This document shows, one piece after another, positions 37,168 through 47,489 of a stretch of DNA of 64,000 nt. Source of the stretch: Plectrocnemia conspersa (Eukaryota > Arthropoda > Insecta > Trichoptera > Polycentropodidae); assembly GCA_009617715.1 (NCBI GenBank), contig VTFK01000356.1, positions 248,001 to 312,000 of the forward strand. Direction: 5' to 3'. The position numbers were made by a program, and so were the translations under genes. Position 1 is the first letter of the stretch. The number at the start of each line of letters is the position of its first letter. The notes beneath the pieces are model-generated. The model had not been told where the DNA came from. It made no database searches and saw nothing but the letters and a program-made list of their open reading frames with translations.

Positions 37168-37849
37168 AGTTATACTATCTCTTCAATTTAATTAACATAT
37201 ATTTAATTTATAACTAGTACTATGCTATTATCTATAAGTCATATTTAAATGAACATTATAACCACGATTTTATATTAATGTAACAAAATAAGAAAAACCT
37301 CTGTCTGTCACATTCTATTTACATATTTTTTTATCGTAATGATGCACCTTGTTATCATTTATATTATATATTCCTCCCATTTCCAAATAATACAGTAAAA
37401 CAATGTATTGTAATGATAAAATGAATATGAATATTATCGATTGATGGGTGTTTCGTGTGCGTGTGATTTTTTTTATAAAAAAATATATAATACTTGTCAA
37501 AACAACGTCTGTCGTTATTAACAATATTGTTATTATGAAATTTAGTATTAATCTAAAAATTGGAATGTAAAGAATTTGTGCTTTTAATTATCTCTATATT
37601 TTTCATCAACAACATTCTATGTCGTATAAATATATTTGCGCACTGCGCAATTTAGATAAAGGGATAATGATTTTTATCAACATGAACAGTTATGATCAAT
37701 CCCAATTAATAATTGAAAATAAATAGTGGATGTGAACCAAAATCGTCAGTCTTAGATTTAGAGTTAAAGTTCGATAAACTGGGAAATTTAATTAATAAAA
37801 TTTAATGGTCATAAAAGTTTTCATATATTGTTTTTAAATTTTAATAAAA

Positions 37850-38260
37850 AAAAACTTTGCCACCCAAATCGTTTCATTGACCCAAGGGTCAAAAATAGGA
37901 AAGGTCCAAAGCAACTCTTTTATACAAAAAAATACACATACATCAATATCTTCCACAAGTCAAAATTTGCCTTTTTTTTAATTCACTTCTGATTTGAGAT
38001 ACACGAGTGTTCAGTAGAACAAGTAGTCACAAATCAGATACATTTTCGCTAGGAACTTTAACTAGAACTACCACTTCGTTTCCGATTTGGTATAACGAAA
38101 GTTCAGACAAACTCGCGTTAAGCAAAGCTACGCCTAAACATAAAAGATCAAGAAAGTAGCGATTTTCTAATTTACGTCAAAGCTGGTACGAAGTCTGAAA
38201 TCCAAGAATTCAACCCGATCATTGGAGACTTTGAAACTATGCAAGATAGATAAGGCTACA
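37850..38260 (+). repeat. Dispersed repeat R2, copy 1
   Basis: Contains AGAACTACCACTTCGTTTCC, then a TTGGTATAACGAAAGTTCAG block and AAGCAAAGCTACGCC. The same order, with substitutions, is found at 41690-42110, 52730-52930 and 54720-54870. No coding domain recognised. Confidence 0.55.
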
Positions 38261-38399
38261 AGAACAATTAAGCAAATCGTACGTGACTAAAAAAAATATT
38301 TGATAGCAATAACTTTGTAATGCATAAAAAAACTCAAGATAAAGATCACTATATCATAAGACGCTGTAATCTTTTATATAAATCATAAATATTTGACAA

Positions 38400-38960
38400 C
38401 ACAGACTGTCACAAACGCTATCTATAATATCTTTGACCCGCCTGTGTCACTGTCTTATGCCAAAACAGTTACGAAATACGTTGATGCGGGAAACAAGTAT
38501 ACGTCCTATATACTGATTTTGAAAAAGCCTTCGGCAAAGTTTGTCATAGTAAAAAATATTATTGAACCTCGGTTGCTATTATATTATGATCTAACACGAT
38601 TATTTAAGTTATTCAAGCAATCGCAGACAGATTGTAAACTATGGAAGCCGATTGTCGAAATAATATTTTACCCCTTCGGGAGTTCCTTAAGGGTCCAACC
38701 TGTGCCCTCTGTTATTTTTATTATTCAATAATATCATAAATACGGCGATTACAAATTTATTTTTATTTTTTATGACAATGATTTTTTAGATGCATTTGAT
38801 CTATTCTGGACTCTTATCTCTACATAGTGATTTAGATTCTCTATGAAGATGAGCTTCCGTTAACTGTCTGACATGTGTCGGAAAATGCCATATTATGCTA
38901 TTTTCACAATCTCATTCACCATCAGAACGTTCTGGTCAGAGACGTTGTTTGGGAGAAAAC
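38400..38960 (+). pseudogene. LINE reverse-transcriptase fragment
   Basis: One frame gives YVLYTDFEKAFGKVCHS (RT block A) from about 38495. After a deletion and frameshifts, TPSGVP*GSNLCPLLFLLF follows near 38670-38730, the GVPQGSxLGPLLF turn of non-LTR reverse transcriptases. A decayed segment to ~38960 resembles the region after YADD. The match to the 16-17 kb copies indicates one Jockey-like family with several 5'- and internally-truncated insertions. Confidence 0.75.
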
Positions 38961-39164
38961 TTGAATTTGGCCAGAAAAATGCATTTCATTTAATGAAATA
39001 CTATGAATCTTAATAAAATTGCCCACTAACTGGTCAAATTTTTCACAATCCACCCTGGAATAAAATGAAATGACATCCTTGGTTCTCTACCAAAAATTCT
39101 CATATTATCTCTCAAATAAATTTAAAAAAAAAACAGACTTGAATCTATTTAGAAAATATTTGTT

Positions 39165-39695
39165 TATGTATGTCATGTCAGCGAAATCGTATCGGAAAAC
39201 ATTTTCACCGGTAGAAGTATATTTTACCAGTGAAACTATAATTTATCTGGGAAATTCTAGTAAAATTGTATGATTTCAAATTTTCCATACGTAGTAATGT
39301 ACATAAACATTTACATACTTATCATTATTTATTTACATGCGATGTATAATATTACAGTGAATGTGTATTATTTAACTCTTAAAGTTTTATTTTCACTAGT
39401 AAAATCCAAATATATTTTTACTAGCGAAAATATAATTGAACTGATAGGAGCTAGTGAAATTATATGCTGCTCTAAAATGTCTACAAAACTCAATTTTACA
39501 GTTGCGAAATGTCCATTTGCTGTTCAAACCAAAACCTAACCGATTTTTTTTTAAGACTAATAATAGTTTTACAATTTTCATTAATTTGCAAAGTCCAAAA
39601 TACAAGCTAAGCCAACTCATCTCTCAGGGGAAAATAAGCGGAAGAAGAATAACAACAGATTGCATCTCGCATATTGCTCCATAGCTTGTCTGCAC
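39165..39695 (-). repeat. Dispersed repeat R1, copy C
   Basis: On the minus strand the order is GGAGCAATATGCGAGATGC, CCCTGAGAGATGAGTTGG, GAACAGCAAATGGACATTTC, CTAGTGAAAATA modules, then ATTTTCACCGGTAG and the GACATACATAA end. This parallels the + strand order at 20320-20810. Modules of ACTAGTGAAAAT and its complement recur several times, giving a palindromic minisatellite-like section. Confidence 0.65.
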
Positions 39696-39839
39696 TTAGA
39701 TGTTACATACACTGATGAACAAATGAACTTTTCATCCTACATCATTTTTAATTTTCTTTTCGTCAGCTTATTGCAGTAGGTAAACTTTCCTAGAACCACC
39801 TTTTTGATACTTGCTAAGAATAACGGCGCCATGCTCAGA

Positions 39840-40110
39840 AACTAGTGCTTAGAAACTCTCCGCTGCGTTTGGCCCTAATGGCTACGAAAGCGGCCAACAA
39901 CGTTGTGCCACACAAATACGTTTTAAAATTTAGATTTTTATCGCCGTGCGCGTGTTTATTCCCCAAACACCAATTAAAAATTGCAATTAACCGTTTATCA
40001 GTGATTATGTACTCTCCGCTGCGGCACATTCCCGAAATTGACAATGGCTTGGCCCTAACGGCTGCGTAAGCGGCCAATAACGTTTTGCTATATAAATACA
40101 GCGGGCATTG
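39840..40110. repeat. Imperfect tandem duplication ending in a TATAAATA box
   Basis: ACTCTCCGCTGCG followed by GGCCCTAATGGCTACGAAAG, CGGCCAACAACGTT and an ACAAATAC run (39855-39923) is repeated at 40011-40099 as ACTCTCCGCTGCGG, GGCCCTAACGGCTGCGTAAG, CGGCCAATAACGTT and TATATAAATAC. The second unit's TATAAATA (~40090) is followed by an ATCCGAACAGT initiator-like sequence. It resembles an LTR or promoter duplication. No coding meaning supported. Confidence 0.45.
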
Positions 40111-40539
40111 ATCCGAACAGTATAATACTCTGAACTGAAACAAATCTACTTAAAAGAAGGATTATATAAATTGAGTTTCTTATCTGAGTGCCTTCTTGTA
40201 ATGTTTAAACAAAAAAGAATCGAGTTCAAGTGTTAAAATTTTGTGAACAATTTTTTGCCATTCCCAAACCCATTAAAAAACCTTTCAAGAAGTATGAATA
40301 TTAGACATGAACCCGCCTTTACTTATGCAGCGTTATAAAATAGGCAGTGGTTGTAAACTTTTTAAAAATATTCCTACAAATTGAATTTTATATAATAAAA
40401 ATTATTTTATAAATTTCTCGAGAAATTCTAGTTATAATAATCTTAAAAATTGACTTCTTCCAAACCGACGGCTTTAAAGGGAGAGATAAACTTATATTGT
40501 AAAGGCCAAACGATTTTATAAATTACCTTAATGCAAAAA

Positions 40540-41100
40540 TGAAAAAAAAATGTAAAAACGACCCGGCATCATACAAGCGCCACACGCAAGTAAAACGATT
40601 GCTTTTAAATTATTTTTCAATAGTACTCGCAGTGAGTCGAGTCGCGCGAGTATATAATATTATATTCATTTTTGTGTGTTATTTCTCTCCCCTTATGCCA
40701 GAGAAAAAGGGGGAGAGAGCAAGTTCCGCCCTTGAGGCGATAGCGTGACGATCGATGTTCACATGACACAATATTCGGTTATCAGCAAACGATATTCACA
40801 AACGGTGCACAATCTTGCGACACGCGTTTTCCGCACAAACGAGCCAAACGACGGTCTAAAGGCGGCCATGCTCACTAAACGAGGCCTTTTGGCTGAATGT
40901 ACGAATAAGTAATTCGAACGATGACCTAACCTAACAGTAACATTTTTATTTTTCAGATTTAAACATATTCGGTTTCATAAATATATCGACCACCGACCTA
41001 CCTAACGTAAATCGAGCATATAATTCAACAGACATCAACCGACGATTTGGATGCGTAGACACATTACTACAACGATTGTAGACTGTTATAAAATGTAATT
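40540..41100 (+). promoter_or_regulatory. CpG-richer segment, possible promoter/first exon of an unseen gene
   Basis: Bases 40540-40930 are clearly richer in G+C and CpG than the flanks and contain GAGTATATAATATT (~40650). At 40957 a good acceptor, ACATTTTTATTTTTCAG, precedes a 41-codon open frame ending at a stop near 41080. No homology is recognised, and the coding status is unproven. It could equally be decayed repeat sequence. Confidence 0.25.
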
Positions 41101-41348
41101 ACCTTAACGTTAAATTACACTGAGCATTATATAGCAACAAATATACAATATTGTTATTTAAATTTAAAAATTCATTCTAATTGCAAATCGTATATGTTTT
41201 TGTTACACTAATCGATTTTATTATTAGTTGTAAGTCAGTATGAAGCGCTCTAAATAAAATATCATTTACGTGGTAATTTTCTTCATTTTAAGCATCGTCG
41301 ACGTGACACAAATGATGCAAATATGAACGGGTGAAATACACTCGTTAA

Positions 41349-41583
41349 CCCTTTGGACGCGTTAATCAAAAATAAATATAATATTTTTTTTTTCAAATTC
41401 AAATTTTACTTTGGTTCTGTGTTTAAATGTTCTGATTTTTTAATTTTTATTTATTTAAAATGATATTTTATGTTTATTCACAAAAAAAATTTTTTTCTTA
41501 AAAACATTTTTTTTTACTGATTTTTGCGTAAAGAGATAAAAAAATCAATTGCGCGACTGTAGTCGATTATCGCGACCAAAAGG
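41349..41583. mobile_element. 235-bp piggyBac-like MITE flanked by TTAA
   Basis: The element starts CCCTTTGGACGCGTTAATC and ends GATTATCGCGACCAAAAGG, inverted repeats of 19 bp with few mismatches. It is bounded on both sides by TTAA (41345-41348, 41584-41587), the piggyBac target duplication. The interior is AT-rich with T-runs and no coding capacity. Confidence 0.75.
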
Positions 41584-41689
41584 TTAAAAGAACAATCTGC
41601 GTGCAGAACGGTACCTGAACCCTCAGAGCATTTCATAAAATTACATCATTGCCAAGTCCGTAAAATATAGTATAACTAAACAAATATTC

Positions 41690-42110
41690 TGTTTCCACCC
41701 TACATCATCGCATTGGCCAGACGATCCAGAACAAGAACAGCAAAGGACTTCCTCTAGATCTAAAAGAGTATATACCAGACACTTGTCAGAACTTGACATT
41801 TTGACCACTTCACTACCGAATAGGATTCAACAAAAACTATAGTTCAGCCAAACTTGCATCAAGCAGAGCTACACAGAAAGTCCACTTAGCACCGCTATTT
41901 TCAAGTCAAAATCGAAGTGGTAGTTTTGGTTAATGTTTTTAATGACCGAAGTAATTAAGTACGATCAAATTGAAAAGGTTCGTTTTAGTCTATTCGGTGT
42001 GAACGAAGCTCTCATTACTAAACACTCGTAATTCCAAGTCGGAAGCGAAGTGGTACATCTGTAATCAAGATTTGACGGTGTGTTCTAGCTTATCTACCAT
42101 TTAAGAGAGT
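41690..42110. repeat. Dispersed repeat R2, copy 2 (rearranged)
   Basis: The + strand part (41690-41880) matches the 52.7-kb copy and carries TTCAGCCAAACTTGCATCAA and GCAGAGCTACACAG. The part at 42020-42065 carries the same family in inverted orientation (CCAAGTCGGAAGCGAAGTGG), so two pieces of R2 lie head to head. Confidence 0.5.
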
Positions 42111-42410
42111 AACAGTAAGTCTAATGACCTCCCCAGTCCTCGATTTTTGATCAATGCAGAAGATTCGGAATGAGAACAGACTCTCAGATTTTTTCAAATA
42201 CACAATATATAATCAGATTCTTTAGATTCGGTAGATTTAAAATATTGGGACGACATTTCAGATTTTTCCAGAGAGGGGACAAAATTTGATCATTCAATGG
42301 TCGTTTTTTAATATTACGATTTAATTAAGATTGATTGTATTTTAATAAATGACATGCATTTTTTGGTCAAAATGTAAGGGGAGGGGAGGTAAATGCGCCT
42401 ATTTGCCCAA

Positions 42411-42582
42411 TACCTGCCAAGATCATGCGATTTAACGCAGTTGGATTTTTTTGCTAGGTAACGTGTCTACGCCGACAAACCCGAAACGTTTGAGTACCTA
42501 AAAACCAACATCCGACAAGTTATAACCGTGATACCGCCAGAAATGTACGAAAAAGTCATCGAATATTACATCGAAAGGTAAT
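42411..42582 (+). pseudogene. C-terminal fragment of an IS630/mariner-like transposase
   Basis: Translation gives RSCDLTQLDFFAR, a stop, then RVYADKPETFEYLKTN, IRQVITVIPPEMYEKVIE and YYIER. The CDLTxLDFF block holds the third acidic catalytic residue of this insect DDE family, and the NIRQVI / YIER tail is its usual C-terminus. The same region is seen in the longer copy at 63420-63655. Truncated at the 5' side. An R1 3' end copy begins immediately after. Confidence 0.8.
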
Positions 42583-42589
42583 GTAAATT

Positions 42590-42750
42590 TAATGATAAGT
42601 ATGTAAATGTATGTATTACTACGTATGAAATAGTTTAAATCACATAATTTTACAAAAACCTATCAGTTAAATTATTGTTTCACTGGTAAAATATATATCT
42701 ACCGGTGAAAATGTATTCCGATACGATTTCACTGAAATGACATATGTAAA
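42590..42750 (+). repeat. 3' end copy of dispersed repeat R1
   Basis: ATGTATTACTACGTATGAAA, TTTCACTGGTAAAATATATA, GGTGAAAATGTATTCCGATA and GATTTCACTGAAATGACATA appear in order, as at 4950 and 20640. It abuts the end of the transposase fragment. Confidence 0.65.
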
Positions 42751-42892
42751 AAAATATTTTCTGTTTTGAATTAAAATAAAACCGAGAATTTCTGGTTTTA
42801 AATTAAGGACGTAAATTTAGCATTTCGTAAATTTAGCATTTAAGTCGAGGTATTAAATACTGACTTTTGTTTTTTGTTAATATAAGGTCCAA

Positions 42893-45290
42893 CGGTTTTT
42901 GGTGCAATTGTATCCTAGTTTCCCAAAATAAAGTCCTGTGAAATTCCATACTTCACCACCTCACATTCGCTTTGTGTATCATTTATTACAACTACTTGTT
43001 GTCTATGATTTAAATAGCATTTTAATATATTTAGCGTTACTCCTACTATTCCAATATGTTTTAATTTCTCTAATAATATGTTATGGTATACTGTGTAAAA
43101 AGCTTTTTTAAAGTCTATAAATAATGCTGAAGTTTTATTTTTATCATTTAAGATTCGTTGTATTTTATTAAATAAATCAAAAACTGCATATTATAAAATT
43201 ATAATGGATTTATTTCTAAATCCGTATTATAAATATGATAAAGAAGTTATAATTTTAAAAATGCATTTATTTTATTGGCTAGAATTGATTCAAACTGTTT
43301 TTATAGAACTGGTAAATCAGATATATGGCAGTAATTGTATTAATATAAGGTGAATAAAAATAGATCTATTAACTTAAGCCATATCTGTGATAATGTTTAT
43401 ATCATCAAGGTTATTTGTATTTTATCTTACAGATATGTTTCAATTAAGATAAAATGTTTATTGAATTCATCAGCTATTTTTTTAATCTGTACTTAATAAA
43501 ATTCCATTAATGTTTAGTACAACTATTTTATTTTAGAGTATTTTTGATAACTGTTTTAATATTTTTCCATATTTTTAATTGGATATTATTAGCAACACTA
43601 AGCATTTTATTACAGAAATTTATTTTTCTCCGCTAAGCAGTTTTTTGAGTTAAAATAATGATTGGTTCAAGCTTCAAATTGTGATGACAAATATTTATAT
43701 TTTTAATTAATTTATTTAGATGCTAATTAAATCATGGAATATTATCTATATATTGTCTTTTTATCAAAGTTTTATATCAATATTTATAGTATATTATATC
43801 ATATTGTATATATGTATTACATCGTCAATTGTTTTCTATTGCTATGACAAAAATCTTGTTATGCAGTGTTATTGACATAAATCACTAAAATCTCTACAGT
43901 GCAATTGTTTGTTACATAAATCAATACAATTGATATGCGCCTTTAAGAATAAATAATGTAATAAATAGCAGGAAAAAAATTATAGTGATTAATTGTCAAA
44001 CACTTATCATACAATTTAAGTAGTCCAGCATATCCGATAGTTTATTTCGAAAAATAGGTTGTAACCAAAATAACAGCTAAAGAATTGCCATTAATTCTAA
44101 CTCCAGAACTAGTCTTAACCAACTTCACTTGCAGAATGGAATTTAGAAACCGTACAAGTATTTGTAAATTAACTAATTTCCAGAAGGGTTTCCTTTACCT
44201 AATAAGGAGAAGAGATATATTGTTAAATTTGAGACAAGTGGCTTAAGTAGAATGACAATTTAACTGGCTCAAAATCAGACATGAGAGTAGCATGAACTTC
44301 AATATCAGTTGCATTTTATAATTAAAAAAAAGCAATATCTAATATTATGTATCTGATACTCCGCGCGTAGAATAATACGTAGGTGAATTTGGAGCTTCTA
44401 AGTTTATATTCTCTTGAATATAAATTCGCGTAAGGATCTACCATTTTTTGTAGCTCTACAGTTCTAATCGCGGTGTTTTGAATTAAAGTACTCCGCCGCG
44501 AACAATTAAAAAGTTTTTGTAAATCTATATCTGTGCAGTTAGGGCAAGGAGGATTACCGTACTCATATCGTTGTTGCTTCTAAATTAATATAATAATTTT
44601 GCGTGCTTCTATTAAAAATGAATTAAGTTCATGCTGTCTCTCTCGAAGACCGTACGCGTTCCAAGTTAAAAATTTAAACCGTTACGTTGTACATTAATAT
44701 TTTAATAGTGTATATATAATTAAGTAGTTATAAGATTTTTTAATTGTTTTTGCATGTCCATTATCGTTGCATTCTGTAATCGGAGCGGTTGCGGTTGACT
44801 CCACTGATAAGAGTTGGGTTTATATTATTAATAGCACGTTTCAGAATGATTCTATTTTTTTATTGTTAGGAATTTTTAAGCATTCTCTATAATTAGTAGG
44901 ATGGTTACAGACTGGATTTTACATACGGGCAATCTAAAGTTAGATGCATTCCAGCACACTTCACACAAGCAGGTTGAGCCCTGAATCATGACAGAATGGT
45001 CAAATAATTGACATCTGTGCCATTGTAATTTTTATATTTTTAGTCACCCCTTTTTTAGTGCGACAGCGTACAAAAGCATTGCTTTATTTGTTTAATTACT
45101 AATGAGGTGGATTACACTCTCCACCTGAAATATTAACCAGATCAGCCCTTCCTTAATCTCATCGGCAGAATAAGTCTTGTTAAGCCGGTGGATGACAACG
45201 CGTAACAATTTGTCTTTGGGAAGTGTAAAAAAATGAAAGGATAATTTTCTTTCATCTGAAAGTTTTAAAATCATTCGGTAATCTTCAACT
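42893..45290 (-). pseudogene. Degraded Jockey-like LINE with ORF1, endonuclease and RT remains
   Basis: On the minus strand, in element order: ORF1 remnant from 45274 with LSDERKLSFHFFTLPKDKLL and RVVIHRLNKTYSADEIKEGL (as in the PRE_C2HC region of Jockey ORF1), followed by a zinc-knuckle area near 45000 with CVKCAGMHLTLDCP-like residues. The endonuclease begins at 44681 with RFKFLTWNAYGLRERQHEL and continues with EAPNSPTYYSTRGVSDT near 44400-44330. The RT part (43172-42893) has TSALFIDFKKAFYTVYHNIL, GIVGVTLNILKCYL and EVVKYGISQ. Frameshifts and stops are frequent, so the copy is dead. The tail is lost. A distinct family from the 15-17 kb LINEs. Confidence 0.85.
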
Positions 45291-45342
45291 AAAGAAGGAG
45301 TTATTTTAAGTTATAGATTTATATGTATTAGATACTTGTATG

Positions 45343-45406
45343 GGGGGGGGGAAGGCAAAGTTAAAGATTGCCCCGAGCGGCACAAACCCTAGACTACGTC
45401 ACTGGG
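45343..45406 (+). mobile_element. Partial copy of the 271-bp hAT MITE
   Basis: A G-run, then ATTGCCCCGAGCGGCACAAA and CCCTAGACTACGTCACTGG, match the right end of the element at 36897-37167. The left part is absent or too decayed to see. Confidence 0.6.
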
Positions 45407-45419
45407 AGAAGAAGTGGCT

Positions 45420-46470
45420 TTTAATATCGCAGAAATATCTGCTTTCAGCGCGAATACGGAAGATGCGGAAGATTTTATTATAATTCAGAGCCATGCTCAC
45501 TTACTTGAGTGAACTCCATGTATAGAGTCCATATCAACAGTAGTAGCCTCAGCCACGGCAGATCGGGTCTTGAAGGCCAAAGCTGGGAAAACCGCGGTTT
45601 AGGTTATGAGCGACCGTCTGAGAAGTTTAACGATCTGCATCTAGGCAATTGCTACTGCGACACCCGTCCCTGAAGAAGTGGAAGCCCCAAATGTTCGGTT
45701 TCGAATTAGCTCTAGCACTCGTTTTTAAAACTTTTTACAATATATGTAAACCACTCGAGTACATTAACATCTCTGTAAATAAATGTTCTTAATTAGTATT
45801 TTTTTGTGTGAAAAACTGTATTTAATTTTTAATTTAATAAATATGAGTACATACGAAAATATTGAATTTAATAAATATGTATATATAAAAAATAAAAATT
45901 TCGCAAAAAGGTTTTTATTTTTATATATATTTTATCTATAAATATAAATCATAAACAGTTAACAAAATATCTTTATTTTTTATCATGATTATAAACCAAG
46001 GTAATAACTAAGGTTAAGTGCTTAATATTTTTAAATTGCGTATTTGTGGTAAATACTATACGTAAAATTATATAAAATAAAAGATTATAATAAAATAACT
46101 GTTACTATTCATGGTAAAATGGCAAACCAAACAGAGCACAAATCAGCTGTCAGTGGTCAAATTGGGTGTCGCTGAAAAAAGTGTTGCCAATTCGAAAAAC
46201 AATAGTTTCATAAGTTACATACATAATAAGTAGTAAACTGACATTGTATGCGATTTAAATTTAATTTAATATAGTAACATATATTCATTCAGCATTTTAA
46301 AATTCGCTGAATATCAAAAAATAATATTTCGTAAAGGTCCATAGTATTTTTAAATAAAAATATTTATTAATACTTTTATATTTTTTGTAACAGTGCTAAT
46401 AATAAAAAAAAACAGTGTAAAAAAATAATTGGTCCGTTTCCTTGAACAGTGCAAAAAATAATAATAAAAT
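45420..46470. other. Gene-free stretch
   Basis: Bases 45470-45720 are GC-richer and could be the 5' part of the LINE at 42.9-45.3 kb, but no reading frame supports this. From 45720 on the sequence is AT-rich with nothing recognised. Confidence 0.3.
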
Positions 46471-46474
46471 TTCA

Positions 46475-47240
46475 ATCTCAGGGGAAAATAAGCGGAAGAA
46501 TAAATCGCATCTTACATATTGCTCCATAGTTCGTCTGCAATTTGATATTACACATTTTAAAAATATGACAGCTATCTTTACCGATATTACTATGGACTTC
46601 TAATATAAAAGGGCTGATCAAAGTATATTCAAACCGAATTTTGGTCAATAGGAGAGCGCAAAAACAATTATCACTTCTCAGAAGACAAAAATTCACGTCA
46701 AAAGTAATAAAATCGTGTCGGCGCTGTCGCAGTGGGAACGCTCGGTAACGAGTTTTCCCATTGCTTTTGACAATTTTGATAATTGTTTTTTACGCTCTCC
46801 TATTGGACAAAATTTGGTTTAGATGTACTTTATTCGATTCTCACTCGTAATATTGTTATAAAAAGTCTTAATATAAACGCTTCATAATCGAGCATTTTCA
46901 CTGCGACTGACCTGGACTAAAAATTCACTATATAGCAACACTGAGCAGCAAAGAAAACGAATAATTTTCAGAAAAATATTATGGGTAGATATTTTTAATA
47001 CTTTTTAATGCTTATTTAAAATATTTCGCATAAAATATGATTTCAAAAAATATATCGCAACGGTGGCTAATTTTTTTTATTTATTCATAGCATAGAAAGG
47101 GTTAACTCGTACCTATTATTATTTATACAAGAAATTATATTACGATGTTAAAAAACATATAAAGTGCCATTTTTGTCATGAGGCCCGGAATCGTTGTTTT
47201 TCCAGGTCCCGGGTTCGCTCTCAGCAGTCCTGGTCATATG
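46475..47240 (-). repeat. Dispersed repeat R1, copy B, with the unoccupied MITE site
   Basis: Inverted relative to 19200-20400. It contains CAATAGGAGAGCGCAAAAAC, TTCTCAGAAGACAAAAATTC, the degraded palindrome with AACGCTCGGTAACGAG, a TTTTTAATGCTTATTTAAAA run and, at ~47183, ATGAGGCCCGGAATCGTTG, where the 19.3-kb copy has the 377-bp insertion. A 72-codon frame here (46696-46478) shares HSNIGKDSCHIFKMCNIK with HSNISKDSYHIFKMCNIK of copy A. Confidence 0.7.
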
Positions 47241-47489
47241 AGCGTTTGTATATTTTAAGTGTTTTTATCAACATTGTATTAAGATAACATACTTTTGACA
47301 TTATAACACAATTGTAACATGTGATTACTAGTCACATGATGTATCACATATTAATATATATATATAAAGAAAATAAATAAATAAATGGGATCTTGCACTC
47401 GGAGAGAGATAGAGTGAAGTCAGAGTCAATACAATCTTTCATTTTACAAGTCGTTCGTTCAATAGATTCCTCCTCTCGGTCCTTAACAT

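Noticed and set aside
40932..40941. CCTAACCTAAC and similar TTAGG pairs (also at 19476, 55037, 57466) as telomeric repeat arrays
   Set aside because: Never more than two units in a row; not an array.
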